Counted from the stretch's first letter, positions 26,701 through 34,957 are shown. The stretch: 42,152 nt of DNA from Bacteroidales bacterium (GCA_003249955.1 QKHS01000048.1:1-42152), one strand, 5' to 3'. Program-made: numbers and translations. The notes: generated by a model from the letters alone, not told the origin.

Positions 26701-29700
26701 GAAATTTGTGAAATTTTAAATCCGTCAAATTGTTCCGACGCACCTGTATTTATTTCTGTTGTAGCACCCGTAATTGCTGCAAATGACGATGATTTTAACG
26801 CAACCCCGGTTGATTGTGAAAATGGTGGTATTGCCGGAAATGTTTTAACAAACGATCTTCTTAACGGAGTTCCGGTTATTTATACCGATGTTAATATCAC
26901 AATCACTGCCGATGGCGGAATAACAGGAGTTTCAGTTTCTGCAAACGGGGATCTGAATATTCCTGCAGGAATGGCTGTTGGCACATATAATCTTTCATAT
27001 CAGATTTGTGAGGTTATCAACCCTTCAAACTGTGATGAAGCAAATATTGTTATTACAGTTCTTGATCAGGAAGACCCTACAATTATCTGTCCTGCAGATG
27101 TAGCAGTTAATAGCGATTCAGGTTCCTGTGAAGCAACAAATGTAACTATCGGAACTCCGGCTGTTGATGATAATTGTGGTGTAAACACTGTAACCGGAGT
27201 AAGGGATGATATGCTTGCATTAACAGATCCTTATCCGCTTGGCACAACTACAATTACCTGGACAGTTACTGATTATAGCGGAAATTTTGCAACTTGTAAT
27301 CAACTTGTGGTTGTAACCGATACAGAGCTTCCGGCTATTACTTGTCCTGCTGATGTAGCAGTCAACACGGATGCAAATGAATGTACAGCAAGTGGCGTTG
27401 TTTTGGGGACTCCTACAGTAGATGATAATTGTACAGTAGCAAGTGTAACCAACGATGCTCCTGCAATTTTCCCGATAGGTGCAACAACGGTAACCTGGAC
27501 AGTAACTGACGGCAGCGGTAACATTGCCACCTGCGAACAGTTGGTAACTGTAACCGATATAGAATCGCCGACTATTACCTGTCCTGCTGATGTTGCTGTC
27601 AACACAGATACAGATGAATGTACAGCCAGCGGCGTTGTTTTGGGAACACCAACAACAGATGATAATTGTACGGTAGCAACTGTAACAAATGATGCCCCTG
27701 CAATCTTCCCGATAGGGACAACCACCGTAACCTGGACAGTAACCGATGGTAGCGGCAATATCGCTACCTGTGAACAGTTGGTAACTGTAACCGATATAGA
27801 ATTGCCAACGATTACTTGCCCTGCGGATGTAGCTGTCAACACAGATGCAAACGAATGTACAGCAAGTGGCGTTGTTTTGGGGACTCCTACAGTAGATGAT
27901 AATTGTACAGTAGCAAGTGTAACCAACGATGCGCCTGCAATTTTCCCGATAGGCGCAACAACAGTAACCTGGACAGTAACTGACGGCAGCGGTAACATTG
28001 CCACCTGCGAACAGTTGGTAACTGTAACCGATATAGAACTTCCGACTATTACTTGTCCTGCCGATGTTGCAGTAAGTACAGATGTAGATGAATGTACCGC
28101 CAGCGGCGTTGTTTTGGGAACACCAACAGTAGATGATAATTGTACAGTAGCAAGTGTAACCAATGACGCTCCGGCAATCTTCCCTATCGGCACAACAACA
28201 GTAACCTGGACAGTAACCGACGGCAGCGGCAATATTGCTACCTGTGAACAGTTGGTAACTGTAACCGATATAGAATTGCCAACGATTACTTGCCCTGCGG
28301 ATGTAGCTGTCAACGCGGATGCAAATGAATGTACAGCAAGTGGCGTTGTTTTGGGGACTCCTACAGTAGATGATAATTGTACAGTAGCAAGTGTAACCAA
28401 CGATGCGCCTGCAATTTTCCCGATAGGCACAACAACAGTAACCTGGACAGTAACCGACGGTAGTGGCAATATTGCTACCTGCGAACAATTGGTAACAGTA
28501 ACCGATATAGAATTGCCAACTATTACTTGTCCTGCCGATGTTGCAGTCAACACAGATACAAATGAATGTACAGCCAGCGGCGTTGTTTTGGGAACACCAA
28601 CAACAGATGATAATTGTACAGTAGCAACTGTAACTAATGATGCCCCGACGAACTTCCCGATCGGTACAACAACAGTAACCTGGACCGTAACCGATGGTAG
28701 CGGCAATATTGCTACCTGTGAACAGTTGGTAACTGTAACCGATACAGAGCTTCCGACTATTACTTGTCCTGCCGATGTTGCAGTCAACACAGATGCAAAC
28801 GAATGTACCGCCAGCGGCGTTGTTTTGGGAACACCAACAACAGATGATAATTGCACGGTAGCAACTGTAACAAATGATGCACCTGCAATCTTCCCGATAG
28901 GTACAACAACAGTAACCTGGACCGTAACCGACGGCAGCGGTAACATTGCGACCTGCGAACAGTTGGTAACTGTAACCGATGTAGAACTTCCGACTATTAC
29001 TTGTCCTGCCGATGTTGCAGTTAACACAGATGCAAACGAATGTACCGCCAGCGGCGTTGTTTTGGGAACACCAACAACAGATGATAATTGCACGGTAGCA
29101 ACTGTAACTAATGATGCCCCGACGAACTTCCCGATCGGTACAACAACAGTAACCTGGACCGTAACCGATGGTAGCGGTAACATTGCGACCTGCGAACAGT
29201 TGGTAACTGTAACCGATGTAGAACTTCCGACTATTACTTGTCCTGCCGATGTTGCAGTAAGTACAGATGTAGATGAATGTACCGCCAGCGGCGTCGTTTT
29301 GGGGACACCAACAGTAGATGATAATTGTACAGTAGCGAGTGTAACCAACGATGCTCCTGCAATCTTCCCGATAGGCACAACCACCGTAACCTGGACAGTA
29401 ACCGACGGTAGCGGCAACATTGCGACCTGCGAACAGTTGGTAACTGTAACAGATAATCAAATGCCTGAGATAACTTGTCCCGGAGATATAATAAGTTGTT
29501 CAGAAACAGTGGATTTAGGAACTCCTGTAGTTTCTGATAATTGCGGAATTTCTGATGTAACCAACGATGCACCTGCTGTATTCCCGATAGGCCAAACAAC
29601 CACAGTAACCTGGACGGTAACTGATGTTAACGGGAATATTTCATACTGCGAACAGTTAGTAAGCATTCCGTATTTTGAAATTAATGTTTCTGCTTCATCT

Positions 29701-31569
29701 CAGGTAACATGTTCCGATTATTCAGATGGTACTATTACAGTATTTGTAGAAGGAGCTCAGGGCAGTTTCACATATAGCCTTAACGGTGGTCAGGAACAGT
29801 CGTCAAATGAATTTACAGGATTGGCTGCTGATACTTATGTGGTAGAAGTTACTGATGAAAACGGATGTTCTTTTGAATCGGAAGCAGTTGTGATCGCAAA
29901 TCCATCTCAAATATATGTCTCTGCAGAAGCAGATGCTCAGGTTTCATGTTACAATGCTGAGGATGCTTCGGTTACAATAAATGCAACCGGAGGCACAGGA
30001 GAATTAACATATATATTAAACGGAGTATCACAATCTTCAAATGTATTTAATAACCTTATGGCAGGTACCTATACCGTTGAAGTGACTGACGAAGAAGGCT
30101 GTTCTGCATCAGCAGAAGATGTTGTAGTGGCTAATCCTGAACAGATTGTTGCCACAGCAGTTGCCGATAGTCAGGTAATGTGTAATGACGGTTTTGATGC
30201 AACTCTTACTGTTACTGCAACCGGAGGTACCGGAAATCTGACATATAGTCTTAACGGAGGATTCCCTGAAACATCAAATGTTTTCCCGTATCTTAGTGCA
30301 GGAACATACACTGTACAGGTATCAGATGAAAACGGATGTTCGGTATTAACAGAAGCTCAGACAATTGCTAACCCTCCGGCTATTATGGCAAGCGTTTCTG
30401 CCGGAAATATGGTTTCATGTTTTGGCGGTAATGATGCAGAAATAACCGTTAATGCCTATGGCGGTACAGGTGATTTATCGTATAGTCTTAACGGAGGAGA
30501 ATATCAGTTGTCGAATTCATTTACGAACCTTAGTGCCGGACAGTATTCAATAATTGTTACAGATGAAAACGGATGTTATCAGATGTTGAATGCTTCAGTC
30601 GGAACACCGGATGTTGTTAATCTCAGCTATCTCCCGTATTGTAATGCCGGAGTTGTAGGAATAAATCTTTCAGCAAGTGGTGGCACAGGATCTTTTATGT
30701 ATTCAATTGACGGAGGCACAACTTATCAGGAATCAGGAGCTTTCGAAGGATTGACAAACGGTACATCGATATTTATTGTTGCAACAGATGGAAACAATTG
30801 TACAAGTTCTGTTACAGAAGTCCCGGTTGAGAGTCTGAACACACTTTCGGCAACTGCAAACATTGTAAACAATAATAATTGTTATGGAATGAACGATGCT
30901 GTGGTTGAAGTTGATGTTACTGGTGGTGTTGCTCCTTATATGTTTACCGTTAACGGAAATCAGGTTTATTATGATAATATTATCAATAATCTTGCTCCGG
31001 GAGAAAATGTAATTGACATCAGAGATTCAAACGGATGTCCTGCAGAAACAGAAGTAAACATCACAGCAAGTGAGCCGATAGTATTTGAACTGATATCCAA
31101 AACAAATGCAGACTGTAACGGAAACAATGACGGAACTGCAGAGGTTGAGGTAACGGGTGGTTTTTCTCCTTACAATTATTTGTGGGATGACGGATCAAAT
31201 CAGAATGTAGTAGCCGGCCTTGGCGCAGGAATACATACAGTTACTGTAACAGACCTTAAGGGATGTGAAAAAACCTATGATGTAACTATTGACTCAGAAC
31301 AGATATACGTGGTTCCCGAAGTAAATAATGTGTTTACTCCGAATAACGACGGACAGAACGACCGCTTTACTATTGATAACATTGAGCTGTTCCCTGAAAA
31401 CGAGCTTGTAATTCTTAACAGATGGGGTAACGAGGTGTACACTAAAACTTCGTACAACAATTCGTGGGATGGCAGTAATCTTAGCGAAGGAACCTATTTC
31501 TACATATTAAAAGTAAAGATGTGTGATGAGGTAAAAACAATAGACGGATATATAACAATTTTAAGATAA
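20755..31569 (+). CDS. Giant T9SS type B surface protein with DUF11, Ig-like, HYR and SprB repeats
   Basis: A 3604-residue exported repeat protein, probably an adhesin. The signal peptide ends near residue 39 (TSYLSA-Q). Residues 40-560 are a unique N-terminal part with Ig-like modules. Residues about 560-849 and 1511-2107 hold some nine units of about 90-99 residues with NVFDNDLLNG and LTYQICEVLNPSNCD, resembling cadherin/VCBS-like Big domains. Residues about 850-1508 are five DUF11 units (ADLSIVKT starts, TNNEST ends). Residues about 2109-2972 are eleven HYR domains, nine almost identical. Residues about 2972-3519 are SprB-type repeats (ATGGTGxLTYSLNGG). Residues about 3520-3604 are the gliding-motility-type C-terminal domain (VFTPNNDGQNDRF, NRWGNEVY, GTYFYIL) that directs T9SS type B export. 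The downstream PorP/SprF gene fits as its partner. It resembles Flavobacterium SprB in design but not in domain order. Confidence 0.93.
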   Translation: MKTKLQISKLGKTNFKRGYFLLYPILVIVLFFSTSYLSAQTATILSPAGGFGIDGDLRSNTPVVGVGDWVQGSVGSGGYVFNNDGTPVDPLNTKLVLDPYDQTTDLIFQGSKFNQDPNSWAWAYGKASGKNDIRNVMYHIGTDASNDLWVILGSDRFTTSGTSYIDFEFLQNTVTRNDSYGFNSAGPDGGRTVNDLVISMEYSNGGSTGNVRFYLWEPVGAGFDYVLQTVSPGVAFAATNAVNVDVPFGAFGSTEYTPYQFVEAAVNISDLFGAINPCFGINAKTIIVKTKASTSLSANLGDFVEPIQVKLSFGTADISYDNSDILCPSGSAFVNLTGITGGTFSSSPAGLAINSLTGEIDLANSNPGTYTVRYDFVSNSCARFTTTEVTVVEPATPPLTAVSDLDLLCADYSGNITLSATGGSGVTLNWYSGSCNGTLVGTGNNLVIPAPTITTTYYAAWENPCGISSCKEVTVTVLPVVVVNPGITAAISFYNATDGELTISASGGTGIYTYSLNGSLPQASNVFSGLSSGNYIIEVFDSHGCTGIANITIPNALEIIAVDDSGTVNGMTGGTAVSDVLVNDILNNSVVNPADVDISFISSTDPAVTLVGSSVEVAAGTVSGTYYLTYQICENANPTNCDQAIVTVVVSSAPIIANDDNAGGINGYDGVIGVLNVFDNDLLNGLPVNPVDVTLTETVADPNGYLTLNPDGSVDVAAGTPAGTYNLTYRICEVLNPSNCDDAIVTVTVAFTPILAVDDSATGVDGTAGAINVLNVFDNDLLNGDPVIPSEVTLTLVSPNAHLTLNPDGSVDVLPFTPGGTYTLTYQICEVLNPANCDQAVVTIQVIKTSDVSIVKSQINPSNLPVGSIAGLINVFPSEIVAGTKIYYFLHVLNNGPDHSINALITDNLPVGITNPEYSLNFGNSWFPWGGTRMLLDFDFPGVNYVMLRGDVDPDATGTLTNTGTVYSSVTFDPDLTNNESTVVTNIIQSADLNLTKQALTSPVLIGGTIVYRIIVTNYGPSTATDVTISDNIDPAVIANPEYSVDGGLTWVGPWTGSLNVGDLSPSASFYLRIRGTVIDVSPAPNVDPIPNTASVTSNEPDPDNTNNEETIYTPLNTDADLSIVKTGPASVIAGTEIQYTITVANNSNTFDAVGVHVNDIINPAIIANPEYSVDGGITWLPWTNTYNIGTMLPLSNFEILVRGTVRSSVVNDIPNTAEVESDTPDSDQTNNTSTIITPVELIADLEIIKIQIDPSIIPIDSTQLFGDPYALMIDPLEITAGDSIYYVLIYTNHGPSDVTNSEITDLLPAGISSFMASRCQANYGAWTDSGNQGTIVAGGRCLIIFRGVVELDASGNIVNTASITNTDGIFDPDLTNNESTVITPVTARADLSILKTVDNSTPYVGSDVTFTVTVTNIGPNDATNAEVTDLLPDGYTYVSHTVSSGSYDYITGLWTIGTVSFPGAEVLTVTATVNLPGGNNTNIATVTGLDQYDPESGNDEDDETTYPVNVIIANDDNAGPVNGYEGVTNVLNVFDNDLLNGFAVIPADLILTETVPEPNGYLTLNSDGSVDVNPATPAGTHTLTYQICEVINPSNCDDAVVTITVDAPQIIANDDTAGGINGYDGLTGVLNVFDNDLLNGDPVIPAEVILTETIPDPNGYLTLNADGTVDVAAGTPEGTYTLTYQICEVLNPSNCDDALVTISVDAPQIIANDDTAGGINGYDGLTGVLNVFDNDLLNGDAVIPAEVILTEIIPDPNGYLTLNADGTVDVAAGTPEGTYTLTYQICEVLNPSNCDDAIVTITVAATSIIAEDDLYESVNGYVGAVNILNVFDNDLLNGNPVNPAEVILTETIAEPDGYVILNPDGSVDVPAGTPAGTYYLTYQICEVLNPSNCDEAIVSVRVVPPQILAVEDNATGINGFDGATDVLNVFDNDLLNWDPVNPAEVTLEETVPEPNGYLTLNPDGSVDVTPGTSAGTYTLIYEICEILNPSNCSDAPVFISVVAPVIAANDDDFNATPVDCENGGIAGNVLTNDLLNGVPVIYTDVNITITADGGITGVSVSANGDLNIPAGMAVGTYNLSYQICEVINPSNCDEANIVITVLDQEDPTIICPADVAVNSDSGSCEATNVTIGTPAVDDNCGVNTVTGVRDDMLALTDPYPLGTTTITWTVTDYSGNFATCNQLVVVTDTELPAITCPADVAVNTDANECTASGVVLGTPTVDDNCTVASVTNDAPAIFPIGATTVTWTVTDGSGNIATCEQLVTVTDIESPTITCPADVAVNTDTDECTASGVVLGTPTTDDNCTVATVTNDAPAIFPIGTTTVTWTVTDGSGNIATCEQLVTVTDIELPTITCPADVAVNTDANECTASGVVLGTPTVDDNCTVASVTNDAPAIFPIGATTVTWTVTDGSGNIATCEQLVTVTDIELPTITCPADVAVSTDVDECTASGVVLGTPTVDDNCTVASVTNDAPAIFPIGTTTVTWTVTDGSGNIATCEQLVTVTDIELPTITCPADVAVNADANECTASGVVLGTPTVDDNCTVASVTNDAPAIFPIGTTTVTWTVTDGSGNIATCEQLVTVTDIELPTITCPADVAVNTDTNECTASGVVLGTPTTDDNCTVATVTNDAPTNFPIGTTTVTWTVTDGSGNIATCEQLVTVTDTELPTITCPADVAVNTDANECTASGVVLGTPTTDDNCTVATVTNDAPAIFPIGTTTVTWTVTDGSGNIATCEQLVTVTDVELPTITCPADVAVNTDANECTASGVVLGTPTTDDNCTVATVTNDAPTNFPIGTTTVTWTVTDGSGNIATCEQLVTVTDVELPTITCPADVAVSTDVDECTASGVVLGTPTVDDNCTVASVTNDAPAIFPIGTTTVTWTVTDGSGNIATCEQLVTVTDNQMPEITCPGDIISCSETVDLGTPVVSDNCGISDVTNDAPAVFPIGQTTTVTWTVTDVNGNISYCEQLVSIPYFEINVSASSQVTCSDYSDGTITVFVEGAQGSFTYSLNGGQEQSSNEFTGLAADTYVVEVTDENGCSFESEAVVIANPSQIYVSAEADAQVSCYNAEDASVTINATGGTGELTYILNGVSQSSNVFNNLMAGTYTVEVTDEEGCSASAEDVVVANPEQIVATAVADSQVMCNDGFDATLTVTATGGTGNLTYSLNGGFPETSNVFPYLSAGTYTVQVSDENGCSVLTEAQTIANPPAIMASVSAGNMVSCFGGNDAEITVNAYGGTGDLSYSLNGGEYQLSNSFTNLSAGQYSIIVTDENGCYQMLNASVGTPDVVNLSYLPYCNAGVVGINLSASGGTGSFMYSIDGGTTYQESGAFEGLTNGTSIFIVATDGNNCTSSVTEVPVESLNTLSATANIVNNNNCYGMNDAVVEVDVTGGVAPYMFTVNGNQVYYDNIINNLAPGENVIDIRDSNGCPAETEVNITASEPIVFELISKTNADCNGNNDGTAEVEVTGGFSPYNYLWDDGSNQNVVAGLGAGIHTVTVTDLKGCEKTYDVTIDSEQIYVVPEVNNVFTPNNDGQNDRFTIDNIELFPENELVILNRWGNEVYTKTSYNNSWDGSNLSEGTYFYILKVKMCDEVKTIDGYITILR
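25573..26166 (+). repeat. Two adjacent 297-bp near-identical units in the giant gene
   Basis: The units 25573-25869 and 25870-26166 each encode 99 residues of the Ig/cadherin-like module. Their first 77 bases are identical, followed by a patch with scattered changes, then another long near-identical stretch and a divergent end. This blockwise pattern suggests recent duplication plus gene conversion. Confidence 0.8.
27319..29451 (+). repeat. Nine tandem HYR units of exactly 237 bp
   Basis: Nine consecutive units repeat with an exact 237-bp period; GAATGTAC recurs at 27379, 27616, 27853, 28090, 28327, 28564, 28801, 29038 and 29275. Each encodes a 79-residue HYR domain (ITCPADVAV, ECTASGVVLGTP, DDNCTVA, TTVTWTVTDGSGNIATCEQ). 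One diverged HYR unit lies on each side. Units fall into two classes at the residues around DDNC. Each unit has four cysteines. Confidence 0.93.
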
Positions 31570-31597
31570 CCCGGTTTAACTAAAAACAATTAAAAAG

Positions 31598-32551
31598 ATG
31601 AAAACAAAATATATCATAGTAGTTTTAGTATTGTTGTCGATACAGAGTTTTGCTCAGCAAAGCTCTGTATTTAACCAGTACATTTTTAATCCGATGACAA
31701 TTAACCCGGCTTATGCAGGAACAAAGCAATGGACAAGTATTAATTCGGTTTATACAGCACAATGGACAGGTCTTGACGGTGCGCCGACAACTCAGATGAT
31801 CAGTATAGAAGGAGCACCATTGGAGTCAATGGGTTTGGGGCTGCAGTTTATAAACGACAGGATAGGAGCACAGTATCAGCAATCTTTGTATGGAAGTTAT
31901 TCATACATTCTTAAACTGAACGATAAGCTGAAATTGTCAATGGGGCTTGCAGCAGGGATAAGTTATTTTACCCTTGACGGGACAAAGTTAAACGCCGAAA
32001 CTATTGACGATGCTGCTGTTCCGCTAACAAGAGTAAATTCGCTTCGTTTCGATCCTAAGTTTGGTTTGTTTTTGTACTCACAAAGGTTTTATGCAGGTTT
32101 GTCATCAACAGACTTGCTGGGTGATCTTATTCAGTCTCCCGATGGCCTTGCAACAGCGCAACAACGCCATTATTATCTTACAGCAGGTTATGTATTCGAT
32201 CTTAACAAAGACATTAAACTTAAACCAAGTTTCCTTATAAGAGAAGACTTTAAAGCTTTAACAAATTTTGATGTAAGCACCTATTTTCTTTTTAAAGAAA
32301 CATTCTGGTTGGGAGCAACTTATCGTTTCGGGGCAGATTTAATCTCAAGCGAGACTCTTGACAATACTTTAAAAAGCAGGGATGCACTTGTGTTTATGAC
32401 AGAGTGGAATATTACAAAAAGTTTTGTTATCGGATATTCATATACTCATAGCATGACAGCACTTAGCGGGTTTTCTGGACATGAGATTATGATTGATTAC
32501 ACTTTGCCAAGAAAACTTGATACGAGAATGAAAACCCCAAGATATTTTTAA
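31598..32551 (+). CDS. PorP/SprF family T9SS outer-membrane protein
   Basis: A 317-residue outer-membrane barrel protein. The signal peptide MKTKYIIVVLVLLSIQSFA is followed by QQSSVFNQYIFNPMTINPAY, the family's signature N-terminus. The rest is alternating beta strands ending in LDTRMKTPRYF. In Flavobacterium SprF is needed for export and surface attachment of SprB. Genes of this family typically sit directly after a large protein with a type B sorting domain, as here (28-base gap). The likely job is to help export or anchor the giant protein. Confidence 0.95.
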   Translation: MKTKYIIVVLVLLSIQSFAQQSSVFNQYIFNPMTINPAYAGTKQWTSINSVYTAQWTGLDGAPTTQMISIEGAPLESMGLGLQFINDRIGAQYQQSLYGSYSYILKLNDKLKLSMGLAAGISYFTLDGTKLNAETIDDAAVPLTRVNSLRFDPKFGLFLYSQRFYAGLSSTDLLGDLIQSPDGLATAQQRHYYLTAGYVFDLNKDIKLKPSFLIREDFKALTNFDVSTYFLFKETFWLGATYRFGADLISSETLDNTLKSRDALVFMTEWNITKSFVIGYSYTHSMTALSGFSGHEIMIDYTLPRKLDTRMKTPRYF

Positions 32552-32562
32552 TTCCGGAACGA

Positions 32563-32590
32563 CGGTGGCTGAGCGTAGTCGAAGCCACCG
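32563..32590. repeat. REP-like hairpin between porP/sprF and the OmpA gene
   Basis: CGGTGGCT (32563-32570) pairs perfectly with AGCCACCG (32583-32590) around a 12-base loop. The motif, with GAGCG and GTCGA in the loop, is of a kind I know as dispersed intergenic hairpins in many Bacteroidota genomes. It occupies most of the 65-base space between the two genes. It may tune expression of the downstream gene or stabilise the upstream mRNA. Confidence 0.65.
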
Positions 32591-32616
32591 GAGGAAAAAC
32601 AAAAAAAGTAAGAATT

Positions 32617-34641
32617 ATGAAAACAAGATATACAATATTGAAAGTCTTCCTTTCGCTCCTGTTGGTTTTAACAGTGAGCGGGTTAAGAGCACAGTCTCAT
32701 GCAAAGGCAGAGGAACTTATGCAAAAGTACGAATTTGTAAAAGCAATAGAGGCTTATAATCAGCATTTTATGTCTCATACAGCAACACCTGAAGAGATCA
32801 GAAACATTGCATATTGCTATATGCAGATAAATGATACAGAATCGGCAGAAAAATGGCTTGATAAACTTGTTAATTCTGCAGATGTGGATGCCGGAGATGT
32901 TAAAATTTATGCAGACTTGTTAAAGTCAGAAGGGAAATATACTCAGGCAATTAAAGAGTATGAAAAGTACAAGACACTTTTGCCTTCGCAAAAAGATATG
33001 GCCGATAAAAGTATTAAATCATGCCGCGATGCAATAAGCTGGACAGATGAGCCTGAATTTTTTACGGTGAAGAATGAAGAAAAATTTAATTCTGACAAAT
33101 CAGATTTCGGGCTTATGACTTTTGGTGATGATTTTTACCTGACTTCCGACAGAATATCAAAAAAACTGCCGGCAGGTGAAAACAGTGTTTATGGCTGGAC
33201 AGGAAATCCGTATCTTAAAATGTATAATGTTAAAATGGATAAACAGGACGTTAAAGGGATAGATTTTATTAAAGAGCTTAATGATGAATTTCACAATGGC
33301 CCGGGAGTATATTCAGAAAAAGACAACCTGTTATACTTTACCAGAACCAAAACGGTAAAACAGGTTCAGAAAACGTCCAATCCTGATCCTACAAGCTGGT
33401 TCCGCGATTACTCGGATGACATATATACAAACAGATTAGAGATTTATTCTGCAAAGTATAACAACGGGAAGTGGGAAGAAATTACAGCTTTCGAAAATAA
33501 TAATCCTGAGTTGTATTCAACCGGACACCCTGCAATTTCTCCGGATGGGAAAATACTGTATTTTGTTTCGGATATGCCGGGTGGCTATGGAGGAACAGAT
33601 ATATATTACTGCGAAAAAAATGCGGCAGGAAAGTGGGGCGATCCGCGAAATGCCGGGAGTGTGATAAATACTTCAGGTAAAGAAGTTTTTCCTTTTGTTG
33701 ATAAAACCGGAGTTTTGTATTTTTCAAGTGACGGACATCCCGGAATGGGAGGTTTGGATTTGTTTAAAGCATCCGGAGAAAAGAATAACTGGTCTCAACC
33801 TGAAAATCTTAAATACCCGATAAATTCTCCAAAAGATGATTTTTCAATCTTGGTTACAGAAAGCGGAGTGTCAGGATATTTCTCATCAAACCGTTCAGGG
33901 GGGCAAGGTAGTGACGATATTTACAGTTTTGTTTATTCTCCTCCGCCACCTCCTGTGCCTACACAGTTAATTCTTGCTGTTACCACTTATGAAAGAATGG
34001 AAAACGGAACTATTCAGCCACTTAGTGATGTAGATGTTCATTACCATGTGAACGGAGAAGGCGATCCCGTTCCTGTAGAACAATTTTCGCCGGGATTATA
34101 TTATTCGGTTTTGGATTGTGATACAAAGTATTTAATCAATGGTGCCAAAACCGGGTATTTTTCATCAGAACAAAATATTGAAACCAAATGCGAAACCATG
34201 AACGATACGGTATTTGTTCAGTTGATATTTGATAAAATTGTGGTTAACAAACCAATTGTAATAGAGAATATTTATTATGATTTTGATAAATGGAATATCA
34301 GACCCGATGCTGCTGTAGAGCTGGATAAAATTGTTCACCTTCTGACAGAAAATCCGCAGATAATTATTGAGCTTGGATCTCATACAGACAGCAGAGGAAA
34401 TGATAAATATAATGATGTTCTTTCTCAGAAACGAGCAGAATCTGCTGTACAATACATTGTAGATCACGGTATTTCAAAGGACAGAATAACAGCTAAAGGT
34501 TATGGCGAAAGAGTTCTTGTAAACAAATGTGACGATGGCGTTGATTGTAGCGAAGAAGAACATCAGATGAACCGTCGTACCGAATTTAAAGTTACCGGCT
34601 TTGACAAAAACCAACCTGTAATATATGGTGGAAGGGAATAA
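32617..34641 (+). CDS. OmpA family protein with TPR-like and PD40 repeats
   Basis: A 674-residue envelope protein. The signal peptide ends near residue 26 (VSGLRA-Q). Residues about 27-140 form TPR-like helices (AKAEELMQKYEFVKAIEAY, YAKAIKEYEKY-like repeats). Residues about 165-440 are a PD40/beta-propeller region (AISPDGKILYFVSDMPGGYGG, GVLYFSSDGHPGMGGLDLF, SGYFSSNRSGGQGSDDIY). A proline stretch (PPPPPVP) leads to a carboxypeptidase-regulatory-like segment (about 450-545). The C-terminus (about 547-665) is an OmpA domain that binds peptidoglycan (YYDFDKWNIRPDA, HTDSRGNDKYN, NRRTEF). Proteins of this design commonly accompany PorP/SprF. It probably links the surface-protein export or anchoring complex to the cell wall. 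Confidence 0.93.
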   Translation: MKTRYTILKVFLSLLLVLTVSGLRAQSHAKAEELMQKYEFVKAIEAYNQHFMSHTATPEEIRNIAYCYMQINDTESAEKWLDKLVNSADVDAGDVKIYADLLKSEGKYTQAIKEYEKYKTLLPSQKDMADKSIKSCRDAISWTDEPEFFTVKNEEKFNSDKSDFGLMTFGDDFYLTSDRISKKLPAGENSVYGWTGNPYLKMYNVKMDKQDVKGIDFIKELNDEFHNGPGVYSEKDNLLYFTRTKTVKQVQKTSNPDPTSWFRDYSDDIYTNRLEIYSAKYNNGKWEEITAFENNNPELYSTGHPAISPDGKILYFVSDMPGGYGGTDIYYCEKNAAGKWGDPRNAGSVINTSGKEVFPFVDKTGVLYFSSDGHPGMGGLDLFKASGEKNNWSQPENLKYPINSPKDDFSILVTESGVSGYFSSNRSGGQGSDDIYSFVYSPPPPPVPTQLILAVTTYERMENGTIQPLSDVDVHYHVNGEGDPVPVEQFSPGLYYSVLDCDTKYLINGAKTGYFSSEQNIETKCETMNDTVFVQLIFDKIVVNKPIVIENIYYDFDKWNIRPDAAVELDKIVHLLTENPQIIIELGSHTDSRGNDKYNDVLSQKRAESAVQYIVDHGISKDRITAKGYGERVLVNKCDDGVDCSEEEHQMNRRTEFKVTGFDKNQPVIYGGRE

Positions 34642-34670
34642 AACTTACTTGTGTGTTTTCTCTTTTATTA

Positions 34671-34700
34671 ACGGGAATCCGGAGTTTTTCGGGTTCCTGT
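34671..34700 (+). terminator. Terminator of the surface-protein operon
   Basis: GGAATCCG (34674-34681) pairs with CGGGTTCC (34690-34697) with one U-G wobble and outer wobble extensions. The loop is 8 bases and T-rich sequence (TGTTTTGC) follows. It lies 30 bases after the OmpA gene stop. Confidence 0.65.
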
Positions 34701-34720
34701 TTTGCTGTTGTGCCGGTTTG

Positions 34721-34957
34721 TTAGCCGCGAATTACCCGAATGAAAAATTAAATCACATAATGTTATTTTAATCAGTACCTGAGTTGTCTATTCTTTTAAA
34801 ACTATAAAATGTATTCTGTCTTATTCGTGCAATTCGGGTAATTCGTGGCAAAAAAATATCCGCGTTAATAAATTAAAATCAGCGCCGGATAGATTTGTTT
34901 TTAAAGCGGCAAAACACAATGTGTCTTGATCCGTACAATTAGTGTAATTAGCTGCGC
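34721..34957. repeat. Three degenerate copies of an ATTCGGGTAATTCG repeat
   Basis: Copy 1 (34721-34743, inverted), copy 2 (34823-34849) and copy 3 (34929-34957) are variants of one motif with core CAATTCGGGTAATTCGTGG. Copies 1 and 2 are inverted and could form a stem enclosing about 80 bases. They fill much of the 433-bp gap 34642-35074 that also holds the terminator at 34671. Otherwise I see no gene in the gap. Similar motifs are scattered through many Bacteroidota intergenic regions. Confidence 0.5.

Noticed and set aside
27220-29460. Two very long antisense reading frames (746 and 706 codons) opposite the HYR array
   Set aside because: The 237-bp period is a multiple of three, so a frame without stops in one unit stays open through all nine. 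The predicted proteins are low-complexity echoes of the sense repeats, with no start context or family match.
32565-32759. 64-codon frame beginning at the REP-like hairpin
   Set aside because: It overlaps the signal peptide of the OmpA protein in another frame and its start lies within the hairpin.
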